Positions 39,235 through 51,200 of a stretch of 64,000 bases of DNA are shown piece by piece. This DNA comes from Actinostola sp. cb2023 (taxonomy: Eukaryota; Cnidaria; Anthozoa; Actiniaria; Actinostolidae), in the NCBI GenBank assembly GCA_033675265.1, contig JAUJYZ010000357.1, forward strand, positions 248,001 through 312,000, read 5' to 3'. Position numbers and translations under genes: made by a program. Below the pieces are notes generated by a model. It did not search any database. It worked only from the letters and a program-made list of their open reading frames with translations, and was not told where the DNA came from. Numbering within the stretch: position 1 is the first letter of the stretch; every line of letters starts with the position of its first letter.

Positions 39235-42200
39235 TATGATATATATATATATAAATAATAATAATAATAATAACTGTCGAAACATTCAAGGTGGGATACC
39301 AATCAGCTATTCAGAGAAGTATTAAATAACGGCAAATTACCTGGTGCGTAGTGTGCCTATACGCAAGTGCACATCTCGTAAAAAATAAGCTGTTCATGCA
39401 TTTACCGAAAAGCCACCAATAATACATTGAAATGGTCCAAACTTTGGCTCGTTTATTTTACTATCTTTCGACTAGCAAAATACCAGAAAATCTGAAAATT
39501 CTTGAGTCATACAAAATCTGCAGAAAATTCTTGAGTCATACTAAATCTGCAGCATTTGCTCTCCCCTTCCATGTCCTGCCAACTCGGCCGAATCTTGTGG
39601 TGTGTAAAAGGTTGCAAATGCTCTCCTCCTCCTCCTTCGCCTTCACTTTGTTGCTCTTCGTCGTCGTCTGAATCCTCGTCCTCTTCATCACTTCCAATTT
39701 CCTGTACCACTACATCGTCATCATCACTATCATCATCGTCACTATCACTATCACTGTCATCATAAGGAAGTTGACGGTTATCAACCAGCGACCTAGCAAT
39801 GTCTAGTGATATGACATCCACTTTTTCTTGTTTTAATGACCCCTACGAGTGCTTCAAATCAGCCGCTTAGCTATGTACAGCGGTAGTAATTCAGAGGATA
39901 TTGGCCCGTACCAGAGGCGGATCTAGATATTTTCAAAGAGGGGCACCAATAAGGGGCTGTAAGGCCCCTTCTTCTAGGGGGTATGGGGGCATGCAACTGA
40001 GTCAGAACGCGCTCTTCCGATGTGCCGAACTAATAAAGTTTTCCCACAATTCTCCAGTACGTTCTTCTGCGCATGCTCAACTATACTTTCATTTGCATTT
40101 GTTTCGTTCGACCGAATTTAAATTCGACGTTATGACTCAACCTGTCGAACTTATTATATTTGGGTCGATACTCGAATTGCAATTAGGTACGGCACATAAC
40201 GGGTTGACCCTAGCCTAAGAAGAACGGTTGTTTTTCGTTCTAAAATAAATTTCCACTACTCAAAAAAAAATATCGGGCCCAACTCAAAGGGGGTGCACCG
40301 GCCCCCCATGAACATCTACACAAAACTTTTATATACAATGTGAAGGTGGATATGTGAACTACACCTGGATGGATTCTCAAGAGCAGGTAAGGTATTTTAG
40401 GGCTTATGATCTTTTTCGAAACGAAACGAGGCGATACGAGGCGAAATGAAACGAGGCGATACGAGGCGAAACGAAACGAGGCGATACGGATCTTTTGCGA
40501 TATGAAACGAAACGATGCGATACGGATCTTTTGCAAAACGAACTCTACTGTACAATATGTGATAATTGTAATTCTTCACTCTCTAGAGGCCTCTTTGGTC
40601 AAGAACGAGCTATATGTTATTGCCGTTGGAGCGAAGCGTAGCTACAGTCACAGGACATAAGTATTCGTCAGTTTCGAAAATCGCGCGCGAAATTTGCAGA
40701 CGCGTTCGTCAAGTCAGCGCGGGAAAACATGCAATATTAAATATTTCAACGCGGCCGCCCCGTTTAGGCGGGAAAAATTGATGAATGTAAGCAAAAAGTA
40801 ACAGCTCACCAAAATCGCAAAAACCATTTTCAATATGGACTAAATTTAGTGAAATGCAAGCCGTTTTATTAGCACCACTCAATTCGGTTTTCTTTGACGA
40901 TTGAACGTCTTACACATGTCTTAAAAAGTTTTTTTTTTTTAATTAATTTATTCGTGAAAATGCTTTGATTTTTGGCTGTGAGCCGTAAATGGGCTGAGCT
41001 GAGTGACGAAAAGAAAAACAATATCGTAGAGTTATCGAAAACAATGAAAAACAAGTCGGAGCTATCGAGACTGGTTAGGCCCCAGAACAACTATCACAAG
41101 CCTTCTGAAGAGAGTCCAAACAACCGGCTCGACGAAGAACTTAACACGTAAAGGCAGACGAAAATTATTCACCGGGAGATTATTCACGCTCTAGTTTGAC
41201 GGTCAATCGTGAAAGATATAACAGCGAAGCTATAACGAATCGAAGTGAGTTGATGATACACGCATGCAGTGAAGAGAACAGTTGTGAGGTTTTCGGACAC
41301 CGAGCCGAGGTACCTAAACCCATATTTACACTTCATCAAACACTGTTTAATCACTCTGCGATGTCTAGTTTATGTATACGGTATTTGTATTTGTATGGAT
41401 ATATTTATGGCACCAAATAAACTATGTCATTGTCATTCATGATTCGCTGAGTTTGCGAAATCAGTACTGAAATTGCAAGGAAAGGATCTTCTACCGAGTC
41501 ACGCAACGATCGCACTAAGATATCTATATTTAGTTCAAATAGGCTACATGTCAGTTAGAAGCCCGACTTCACGCTAGAAGAGCGTCTAGTTTTACTACAG
41601 CTACCAGAATGCTTTGCGAATTTTATTTCTTATTCAGATTTGTATTCCCTCATGAGAATAGTAATACAATAGACCTCTTTAGTTTGTATGCAAATTGACC
41701 ATTTCAAACCATGTGATGTAAACATTATATTCTCAGATGGAGAATTGTTCCTTTACATTTCTGTAATTTATTCGTTCATATTGAAAGGACTAATTCTCCA
41801 GAGAACACCATGTGTACATCACATGGTTTGAAATGGGCAATTTACATACGAAGCTAAAGAGGTCTATTGGTGCTAATTACTCGGGCCCAGGCCGCAGGCC
41901 GCCCGAGTTAGAAAATGCGGATTTCGGTAGTAGTAGTCGTAGTTTTTTTAGTCGGTTAAAGAATGACGAAAGTATGCGACGTATTTAATCGTATCCGGAG
42001 TTTCAAGATTACTCCGCAGATTTGAAAAGATAAAGGAGACACAGGACTCAAGTAGATTATGAATCTTAGTTTTGAAAGCAGCTGTAGATCTTCAAGCTAT
42101 TAAAAGGTCAGGATTCTAGTTCATCGTTCAATGACTAGAAGTGGTAAAAGGACTAGAAGCTCGCTTAAAATATATTTAAAAAAAAACAAACGCGAGGCCG

Positions 42201-45200
42201 TTATCGGAACCATCTGACCTATGCAACCTCAAGACGTATCATGTTCGTACTCACCGGACTAATAGTCTCCCTCGTCACTCAACTGTCACTGATTGTCATG
42301 ACGTCAGAGAAATTATATTGTATTGAAGAAGATGTCCTTGTTTTATTCGACGTTCGAACCGTAACTCGAACCCGAACTCGATTCCAAACTCGACGTTTCG
42401 GGATCTGAAGCTAGAGAGGGGGCCTTTACACAAACTCATCAAAATCAAATCAATTGAACTCAAAGTCAAAAGGTAATCAAATGAACTCAAAGGCAAATCA
42501 AATGAACTCGACACATACATGTATATACATAGTCTCCCTCGTCACGCAACTGTCAGTCATTGTCAGGTCTCTCCTCGCGCAGCTGACATTGTCCTTGTTC
42601 TTCAACCAACTGGCATTCATTTTCAAGTACTTCCTCGAACAACTGACATTTTCCTTTTCACAATGCCCGAGTGAACGCTCATTGAGCGTCTTGTTATCTA
42701 ACAAAAGAGGCCCTCCGCACGGAGTTGGTGTACAACGTGTAAGCTATGAATTTTAAAGCTGAAATTTGTTTAGAAAATGTTCTAGTTTTTGTTTGATCAA
42801 CAAGTTTGTAAAAATATTTACATGTTTTGAAAGCGAATTTATCAGTCCATCTCTAGTTGAGAAATAAATTTTGTCAAGAGGAAAAAACTATAAGAAACAA
42901 GCAAAAAAACGTACCTGTCTCCCGCGAAAATCTCGAAAAACCCCGTAACATCGAAGCTCCGTTTTGACCAAAATTTTCTTGGGCAAAATCGCGTTAGGCA
43001 AAAACTTTCATCGCGCACTTATTGCCTTAGGCGCGATTCTGGCCATCGCGCACTTTTTGCCTATCGCGCACTTTTTGCCCTTTTTGCATTTTCTGCCTAT
43101 CGCGCACATTTTGCCTATCGCGCACATTTTGCCTATCGCGCACTTTTCGCCCATCGGACGAACGTTGTATATTTTTAAAAGTTAGACTTTCGCTTTATAA
43201 AATGATATATATAGTTATAAAATGTTATTAAATTATTGTATTACATTAAATAAAATAACTTCGGAAGAGAGACAAGCTGTATTAAACAATAAATCAGTAA
43301 CAGAGTTTACGTACAAATTTGTGTCAAACCTTTTATATATATGGTTGTGAAGCTTATGAAATATAAGCTTAATCGGCCGAGCCGCTGGATTGACGTGTGG
43401 TGTGAACCGTCTTGAAACCATAATTTTATACACATAAAAATAGGTATTGGCCGTAAGTACCGTTTTCGTCATTTTCCAGCTTGATTATCAACGGACCATG
43501 CAAGCTAAGGCCTCAAAGGCCTAGAATTCTTGTCGAAACAGAACTTGGATATCCGAGATTTACCTAAAAAGCGATTCCAACATCAAAAATAAGCTTACAT
43601 CTCACATCTCTCGACGATATTAATATTTCGGCGAAATTTTGTTTACTAAACGCTGATCGATGTTTTGAAAGCGTTGACAAGAAGCCGGTTTGTCACACAG
43701 AAATCAGATCGAGTTCAGCCATATTAAAATACGTTTTGTTTTCATCTAGTTCAATGTTGTGACTTGCATTACTACGGTCAAAGTACTCCAGAGCTACTCG
43801 AGAACGATTCATCATTCAGTCGAAGCCTTTGCAAATTTTTGATTGGCCGGCCTTTGGGGCGGGAACTAGCTGTCACGTCCGTACCATCGTCTGCCGTCGC
43901 AGTTTAGCCGCCGTACGCGTTCCGTCGCCAAATTTGCATGTCCACAACATTTCTTGTTCAGTGCTGCTTTTACATATATAACTTGAAAGTTTTACGGGAA
44001 TTTTCATCAATGCGAATGGACAAAACCAAGCAATTCTTCACCTTCGGCTTCGATCCAGAGAGGCTTCATCATGAGCTAGCTGATCTTATAAAAAAAAACA
44101 TAAGATATTTTGAAGTTGATCATGCACGACATCGACAATTTCGTTATTCTAAAATCTTATTTAAAATCTAGCTTCAATAGCTTTATTCCACTTAAAGCAA
44201 GACAAAATATAGAGTATACCGGCTACATTTATTTTGCCCGGCGGTAATAAATAAAGAGAAACCATACAACCAAGTTTCCTCCGTTTTATTTGGTTTCAAA
44301 ACACGTGTAAAGCTCATAAAGTATTACATTTTTAAAACCAAGTCAATATCAACTAGTTAACGTCATCGAAAGCAGTAATAAATTTTCGGTAGTCTTCAAG
44401 TACGATACTGTTAGTGTAGATGGGCAAAAGTGCGCTATGGGCGAAAAGTGCGCGATAGGCAAAATGTGCGCGATAGGCAGAAAATGCAAAAAAGGGCAAA
44501 AAGTGCGCGATAGGCAAAAAGTGCGCGATGGGCAGAATCGCGCCTAAGGCAAAAAGTGCGCGATGAAAGTTTTTGCCTAACGCGCGATGAAGACAGTGAA
44601 TCACACAACTTTGGACAACAAAAATATTTTCTCACGCTGTTTATTGGTGGATATTTCGGTGATCCCAGATGTACAGACATAAACAACAGCTGGAAATGAT
44701 AGAGAATTTCAAGTGCATTCGTACCATCAACTCAGTTTTCATGGTAAGCAAATAGGGAATTTTATAACCACAAAAAAAACTACAAATTGTGGAATAAAAA
44801 AATACGCGAAAATTGCACATTTTTTCCGGTACAGTTCGAAACAATCGGCATATAATTTTTATTATTGCATCAACCAAAAAACGGTTCCTGTTTCTGAATG
44901 CACCTTGTTTTTACTATAAAACTACAAATTTTTGTCGTGATTGGATAATTAGTTTTCGAGAAAATGGCTAAAAAGTAGCGTGAGAATTTTATGTTACGCT
45001 CTTGTACACCAACTCCGTGCGGAGGGCCAAGAAAATGGGCAAAGCATTCTGGTTCTTGTAGTATATGACACCATCATGAAAATGGCCTATTGAAATAATA
45101 ATAATACAGTCGAACCTCTACTAACGGCCACCTCTCTATAACGGCCAGGGTTTTCTGTCCCAAACAACAGTCAGCACATACATTTATTCGTTTTTCAAAC

Positions 45201-48200
45201 CTCCCCATAACGGCCACCTCTACATAACGGCCACAAAATTTCGTCCCGAAGTGGCCGTTGTGGGGTGGTTCGACTGTAATAATAATAATAATTTATTATT
45301 TATTATACAATGATCATTATGTTACCGTTTGTGTTGGTCTGTTATTTAGGATTTTAACCCAATCGCTGGGCTTGTTGACATCAGAGTTGCCGAAGGTTGC
45401 TACATGTGTAGGTACACCAGCCAATAGAACATTGAGAGCTGTGTCCTGTAGGACTTGACATGAAGAAGAACTTGTGCTTAACGAGAGTCTAAACGGAAAA
45501 ATAGTACATTTGTACAAAATGGTAGCGTCTAAAGACTAGAGTACTCACACTTAATCCAGTGCTAACTACATGTATAAAAACAATTAGTGCTAAATTGCAC
45601 TAATTAAACAATAGAAAACAAAAAAGCGAATGGGAGCCACTGTACAGAATATATATATACATATACATTTGCATACAGCGATTTGCAAAAATTCTGTAAA
45701 ATTTAATACTATCGATATATCGATATATAGTAATTTGCATAATCCTAATTCTTTGTTTTTAGCTATTATAAAGCCTGAATCTAAACCCAAGTAACCTTTG
45801 TAGTATGTATGTGAAAAAACAATTGAAACAAATTAACTTTAGAGGGCTTATTCAGCCATTTTATGATGAAAATTACCCACAATGCACCCGATATATTGAT
45901 ATATCGATCGATATTGATTTTTACAGAATTTTTGCAAATCGCTGTATTGTGTGTATACACCTATTTCAAATAACGTTGTCGCGTTCAAAGCAACAAGCGT
46001 CAAGCCAAGACCGAAGTAGCCTCCTATGCAGACTTTGTGTAGCGCTTCCGGTTCCCGTCATTCCTCCACTGCGTCTGCTCAGACTCGAACAACATTCCTT
46101 TCTACGAATTTGACCAATCAGAGAAAGCCCCACAAAAGCTTGTGGGTACGACCTTGACCTTGGCCGTCTTTTCCGCGAACAAGGCAATGAATCGGCGATG
46201 CATGGTGGAGAGTGAGCGTATGGATGACTGTTATAGAAAAGTAAGCCAAGTTTTTCGTATAAATGAGTTCAATATTCATCAGAAAAAGCCCATAGATGCC
46301 ATAACTTTAGAAAAGAAAGACGTTTCTAGAAATCTTCCCACTGATTCGGGAACATCGCTTATATTTCAGGCTATTCCTTTAATGTTTTGATCTTGTAAAT
46401 AACAATAAAGTGAATCATTGGATCATTACTACCATTTGCAATTAACTGTAATAGCGTACTGAAACTATTTTGACGGTTGTTTCTAGTTTCAAACGTTAGG
46501 TTTGCTGGCGGCGGCTTCGTTCAGTTGACGTGAATGTTATGGTTTTGACATGCAATTTGTCGACGTTTGACAGGTATATTCCGGGGAATATTCTTAGCAT
46601 TTTGGCATGGGAAACTACACGTTTAGAACTCATCTTGAAACTTGAACCACTCTACTAAAAGCTGAAATAAGTTCTAAGTGTAGTCGGCAAGGTCTTTTAA
46701 TCCATCAAGTCTTTCTATAATATAGAGGGAATATCCAACAGACTCTTCTACCAAATATCCTTCAGGCTTGTACGGTTTTTCTTAGATTCCTCTTTCTTGC
46801 AGTATAGTGTCAAATTTAAGACTTTCTTTGGCGTATTTTCTGTATTTACGCGATACATTGTACAAACGTGGGAAAATGAAACATTTGCATATCACCTAGC
46901 AATTTGATTGGTTGATAGAAAACAATGTAGAAAGGAATGTTGTTCGAGTCTGAGCAGACGCAGTGGAGGAATGACGGGAACCGGAAGCGCTACACAAAGT
47001 CTGCATAGGAGGCTAAGACCGAAGTGAATGCTGGTTTTGTGTTGGCAATTATTTAAATCACAATTGTTTTTATAAGGACTAATTACAAAATGTGAACATT
47101 TCCACGTGCTTGTTTGCATATCACACTTCGTTCCATAGAAAATAGGTCTGATTTAAATAATTTGCCAACACAAGACCAGCATGCACTTCGGTCTTGGCTT
47201 GACGCTTGTTGCTTTGAACGCGACAACGTTATTTGAAATAGGTGTATACACCTAATTGCAGAAAGGTTGTCCCGGAAAAGCACATTTACACATTTGCACA
47301 TTTACACATTTGCACATTCGCAACATCACGTGTATATTTGTTTTGCGCGCATGGACCCAGAGTCAATAGATTCAGTAGAAGTATACTGCCATAAGAATGC
47401 TGCGGCCTTATACAGAAGATTTCAGGTGGAGAGTTGTATTTCAGCGCTTGTAAAAGTGCAAATGTGTAAATGTGCAAATGTGCAAATGTGTAAATGTGCT
47501 TTTCCGAGGTGGACAACCTTTCTGCAATTAGGTGTATACAATTTGAGAGAGATAATGGCCTGATAATGGCGTTATTGCGGAAACCATACCCTATACCAGA
47601 CCAAAACGTACCACATCCTAGACTAAAAGTGCAAAAACGATACCCTACCCCAGACCTGGGAGCTCAAAAACCATACCCTATCCCGCGGCACATACCCGTA
47701 TAGCGTATATAGGGGAGTACCATTCGTGTAGCTAGGTTCCTCTGTTGTACTGTATGTATCTCCTGTGTCTATTATGTACTTCTGGTATGGTGTAACTTTA
47801 GCGTATTTATCGCGAAGCAAACGAAGCAAAGGAGAGAGAATTTAAACTAGCGAGTAACTAGTATGGGCTTTAATCTTTAATCACAGCGTGTGTGACATAT
47901 GTGAGAGGAGCGTTTCTTTCCTTCAAGTTGGAAACATAAAAGTGTTATACGTTCGACTCGGAGTTAACCCCGAATTTCGTACATTGAACTTGCTTAGTCC
48001 GTGGCGTTGATGATGGCCTATTTGCTTTGATGAAGTTTTGAAGTACGATTTTTACGATTCCTTTTCCTTCTCAATTTGTCATAATGCCCGAGTGTACGCT
48101 CATTGAGCGTCTTGTTATAAATACTCAAGGACATAACTGTACACGTACTATTACAATTAGCAACAAACATGGCATAGCGAGGTCATGATAGTTTTTGAGT

Positions 48201-51200
48201 TCATTTCAGTTGCTTTTCAGTCTCGACTGGCCTGACTGTTTGCATGACTTCTGTACATGTACATATAGCTTTCTGTCAATAGATGTAGTTACATCGCTGG
48301 TCGTGAGTTTGATTATAACTAGAATCCTGACCTTTCAATATCTTGAAGATCTCAAACTGCTTTCAAATAATCTAAGATTAAATAACTACTTGAGTCCTGT
48401 GTGTCGTTTGTTTAGCGATTAGAGCGGTTTTCCGCGAATTCAGGGACCGGAGAGTAGCTTGCTCCCTTATCTGCTGAGTTATCTTGAAACTCGATACGAT
48501 CAAATACTTGGCATTTTGTGTCCGACGAAAAATAAAAAAAAGAAAGTGTATTTTCTAACTCGGGCTTCCTCCGGAAGTGCCCGAGTAATTATTAATGAAT
48601 ATGATAATATATAATTACCTTATAGTACAGCCAGTTCTTATGCCCATACCAAAAGCTACTGGAATCCTATCAGTTGAATTGTTACATGACCCATCAGATG
48701 ATGGTGCAGCTATTGTAAGCCAGCTTGATGGGTCGATATTCAGTAATATATACTCTCTATGTAGTGAAGTTCATTAAGGAATTTATTTCTATTGGTGGAT
48801 ATTCAGTAATATATACTCTCTATGTAGTGAAGTTCATTAAGGAATTTATTCCTATTGGTGGATATTCAGTAATATATACTCTCTATGTAGTGAAGTTCAT
48901 TAAGGAATTTATTCCTATTGGTGGATATTCAGTAATATATACTCTCTATGTAGTGAAGTTCATTAAGGAATTTATTCCTATTGGTGGATATTCAGTAATA
49001 TATACTCTCTATGTAGTGAAGTTCATTAAGGAATTTATTTCTATTGGTGGATATTCAGTAATATATAAGTACTCTCTATGTAGTGAAGTTCATTAAGGAA
49101 TTTATTTCTATTGGTGGATATTCAGTAATATATACTCTCTATGTAGTGAAGTTCATTAAGGAATTTATTCCTATTGGTGGATATTCAGTAATATATACTC
49201 TCTATGTAGTGAAGTTCATTAAGGAATTTATTTCTATTTCCTATTGGTGGATATTCAGTAATATATACTCTCTATGTAGTGAAGTTCAGGATATTTCATG
49301 ATTTACAATACAATACAATAGACTTTATTTATAGGTACAGTAATCGCTATCTCAAATGAATTCAACAAGACGTAGTCCTTCGTCTGAGTACAAGGTGTTA
49401 AAGTTTCATTCTACACACTTGTTGCCTGGAGGAGGGGGGGGGGGGGGGGGCTCCCATATATAAAGTGGTTGGGATGCTCGTTGTACCTTTTAGGGGTCCA
49501 GATCCGCAATTTGGTACCTCTTAGGGTGTCACAAATCTAAAAGGACCATCCCAACCACTTAATATAATGGAAGTCCCCCCCCCCCCCCCCCCTTACTAGT
49601 AGAGACTGCATAGGTGTAATAGCTTAACCGCATGCAAGTCCCTGACAGTTCAAATGACTTCAATTCACTTCAATTGTATTCTGCGACCTCACAAGGATAA
49701 TATTGCACAGCAGGGCTGTCATCGTTAATGTGTACTAAAAAGGATACGTTTTAGTTGATGAATCAGATGTCAATGTTCCTGCTACAAGTGGTTTTCCAAC
49801 GATGTATCCAGGGTTACCAGAACGAGAAAATGAGTCAGTTCCTTCCTAAAACACAAAAACAAATCACAATTTCTCTTTTGACTGAAATACAGTTTTCCCA
49901 TCTCATCTCACTCCCCTCTTGTCTTTTCGTCTCGCCTCATTCTCTCACGTTCAAACTTCATTCAAGTCTTCTCGGTGGAATTTTCGTGAAAAAGAAGGGT
50001 CTGTTTTGCAGCATTTTTCTCTTTTAAACTATGGTTGCCATATACATGTAGTGTCACCATGGTGACCATTATTTATCACCATGGTCGTTACCATTCTGTA
50101 TTACCATGGTTACTATTTTGTGTCACCATGGTTACCATTCTGTGTCGCCATGGTTACCATTATGTGTTACCATGGTTACTATTCTGCATCACCATGGTTG
50201 CCATTGTGTGTCACAATGCAATGGGATTCCATGAAACTGCAATGTACTCGCCTTTTTGAATTTGACTGAAACCTTCTGCAAAAATGGCAGTTTACTGTCA
50301 GCAGATAACTGCCCCAAGACAAACTGTACTCCTACTTGTGTTAAGTCTGTAGATGTATTCCACTGTAGTGTGTATGCAACCTAATGAAAACCATCCATTA
50401 GTTCATTTAATCACTAGTGTACCCTTACTGTGTAAAATACTAGTCTGCATGGCCGACTCAGTCCGTCGCTTTCACAAGTGGAATAATACAATTGTATATA
50501 CATGTTCTTGAACATGTATGTACTTGAATGGTTAGTGTAGTTATCACATATACTTCATTATAAAATAACTATGATATAACGCGCGCTCTGATTGGCCAAA
50601 GGATGCGTATTCCGCGTGCTTTATGAGAGCACACAGTACACGCGCGCAGATATTCAAATATTTTTGTAACGAACAGAATTGAAAACTTGCCTTAAAATCA
50701 TAATTGTATTTTATAAATTTAAAGAAATAGAACTCGTCTGCTGTGCTGTGTGCACACAGCAGCACGCTCGTTTTCTATTTCTTCATTACAGCTGCATTTC
50801 CAGCATGGTAGTATCTTGTGGTGTTCGTGGTACGTGTAACTCATTGGACTAGCATCCTGAAGCCGTGGGTTTGAGTACTGCCAAGGCACACATCTTCTCT
50901 TTCCAATTCTTTAATTTATATGTAAACAAAAATTGTTGTCCTAGGTTTAGTTGCATATTGCATATTGCATTCCCAGACCGAAATGTATTATGGACTGATC
51001 AATACATGTGTTTGTTTGCATTACGTTGCCGAAACTGAGAATCACGGTTGACTGTCAGGGCTTCCATGATTTTTGTTTGCAAATTTTGGAACCCCAAAAT
51101 AGAAGAAAACACACAATTCGTAGTGACCACAATACTTTTGTCTGGGAATGCAATATGCAATATGCAACAAAATCTAGGACAACGTTTTCTGAATTACATG

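Noticed and set aside
43938..44171. 77-codon frame with FFTFGFDPERLHHELADLIK
   Set aside because: No family recognised and it lies in the interior of a minisatellite-armed element; evidence is too weak to call a gene.
48725..49301. A repeat protein of 21-residue units (YSVIYTLYVVKFIKEFI)
   Set aside because: The DNA unit is 63 bp, so any open frame stays open; it lies in tectonic intron 9 on the opposite strand.
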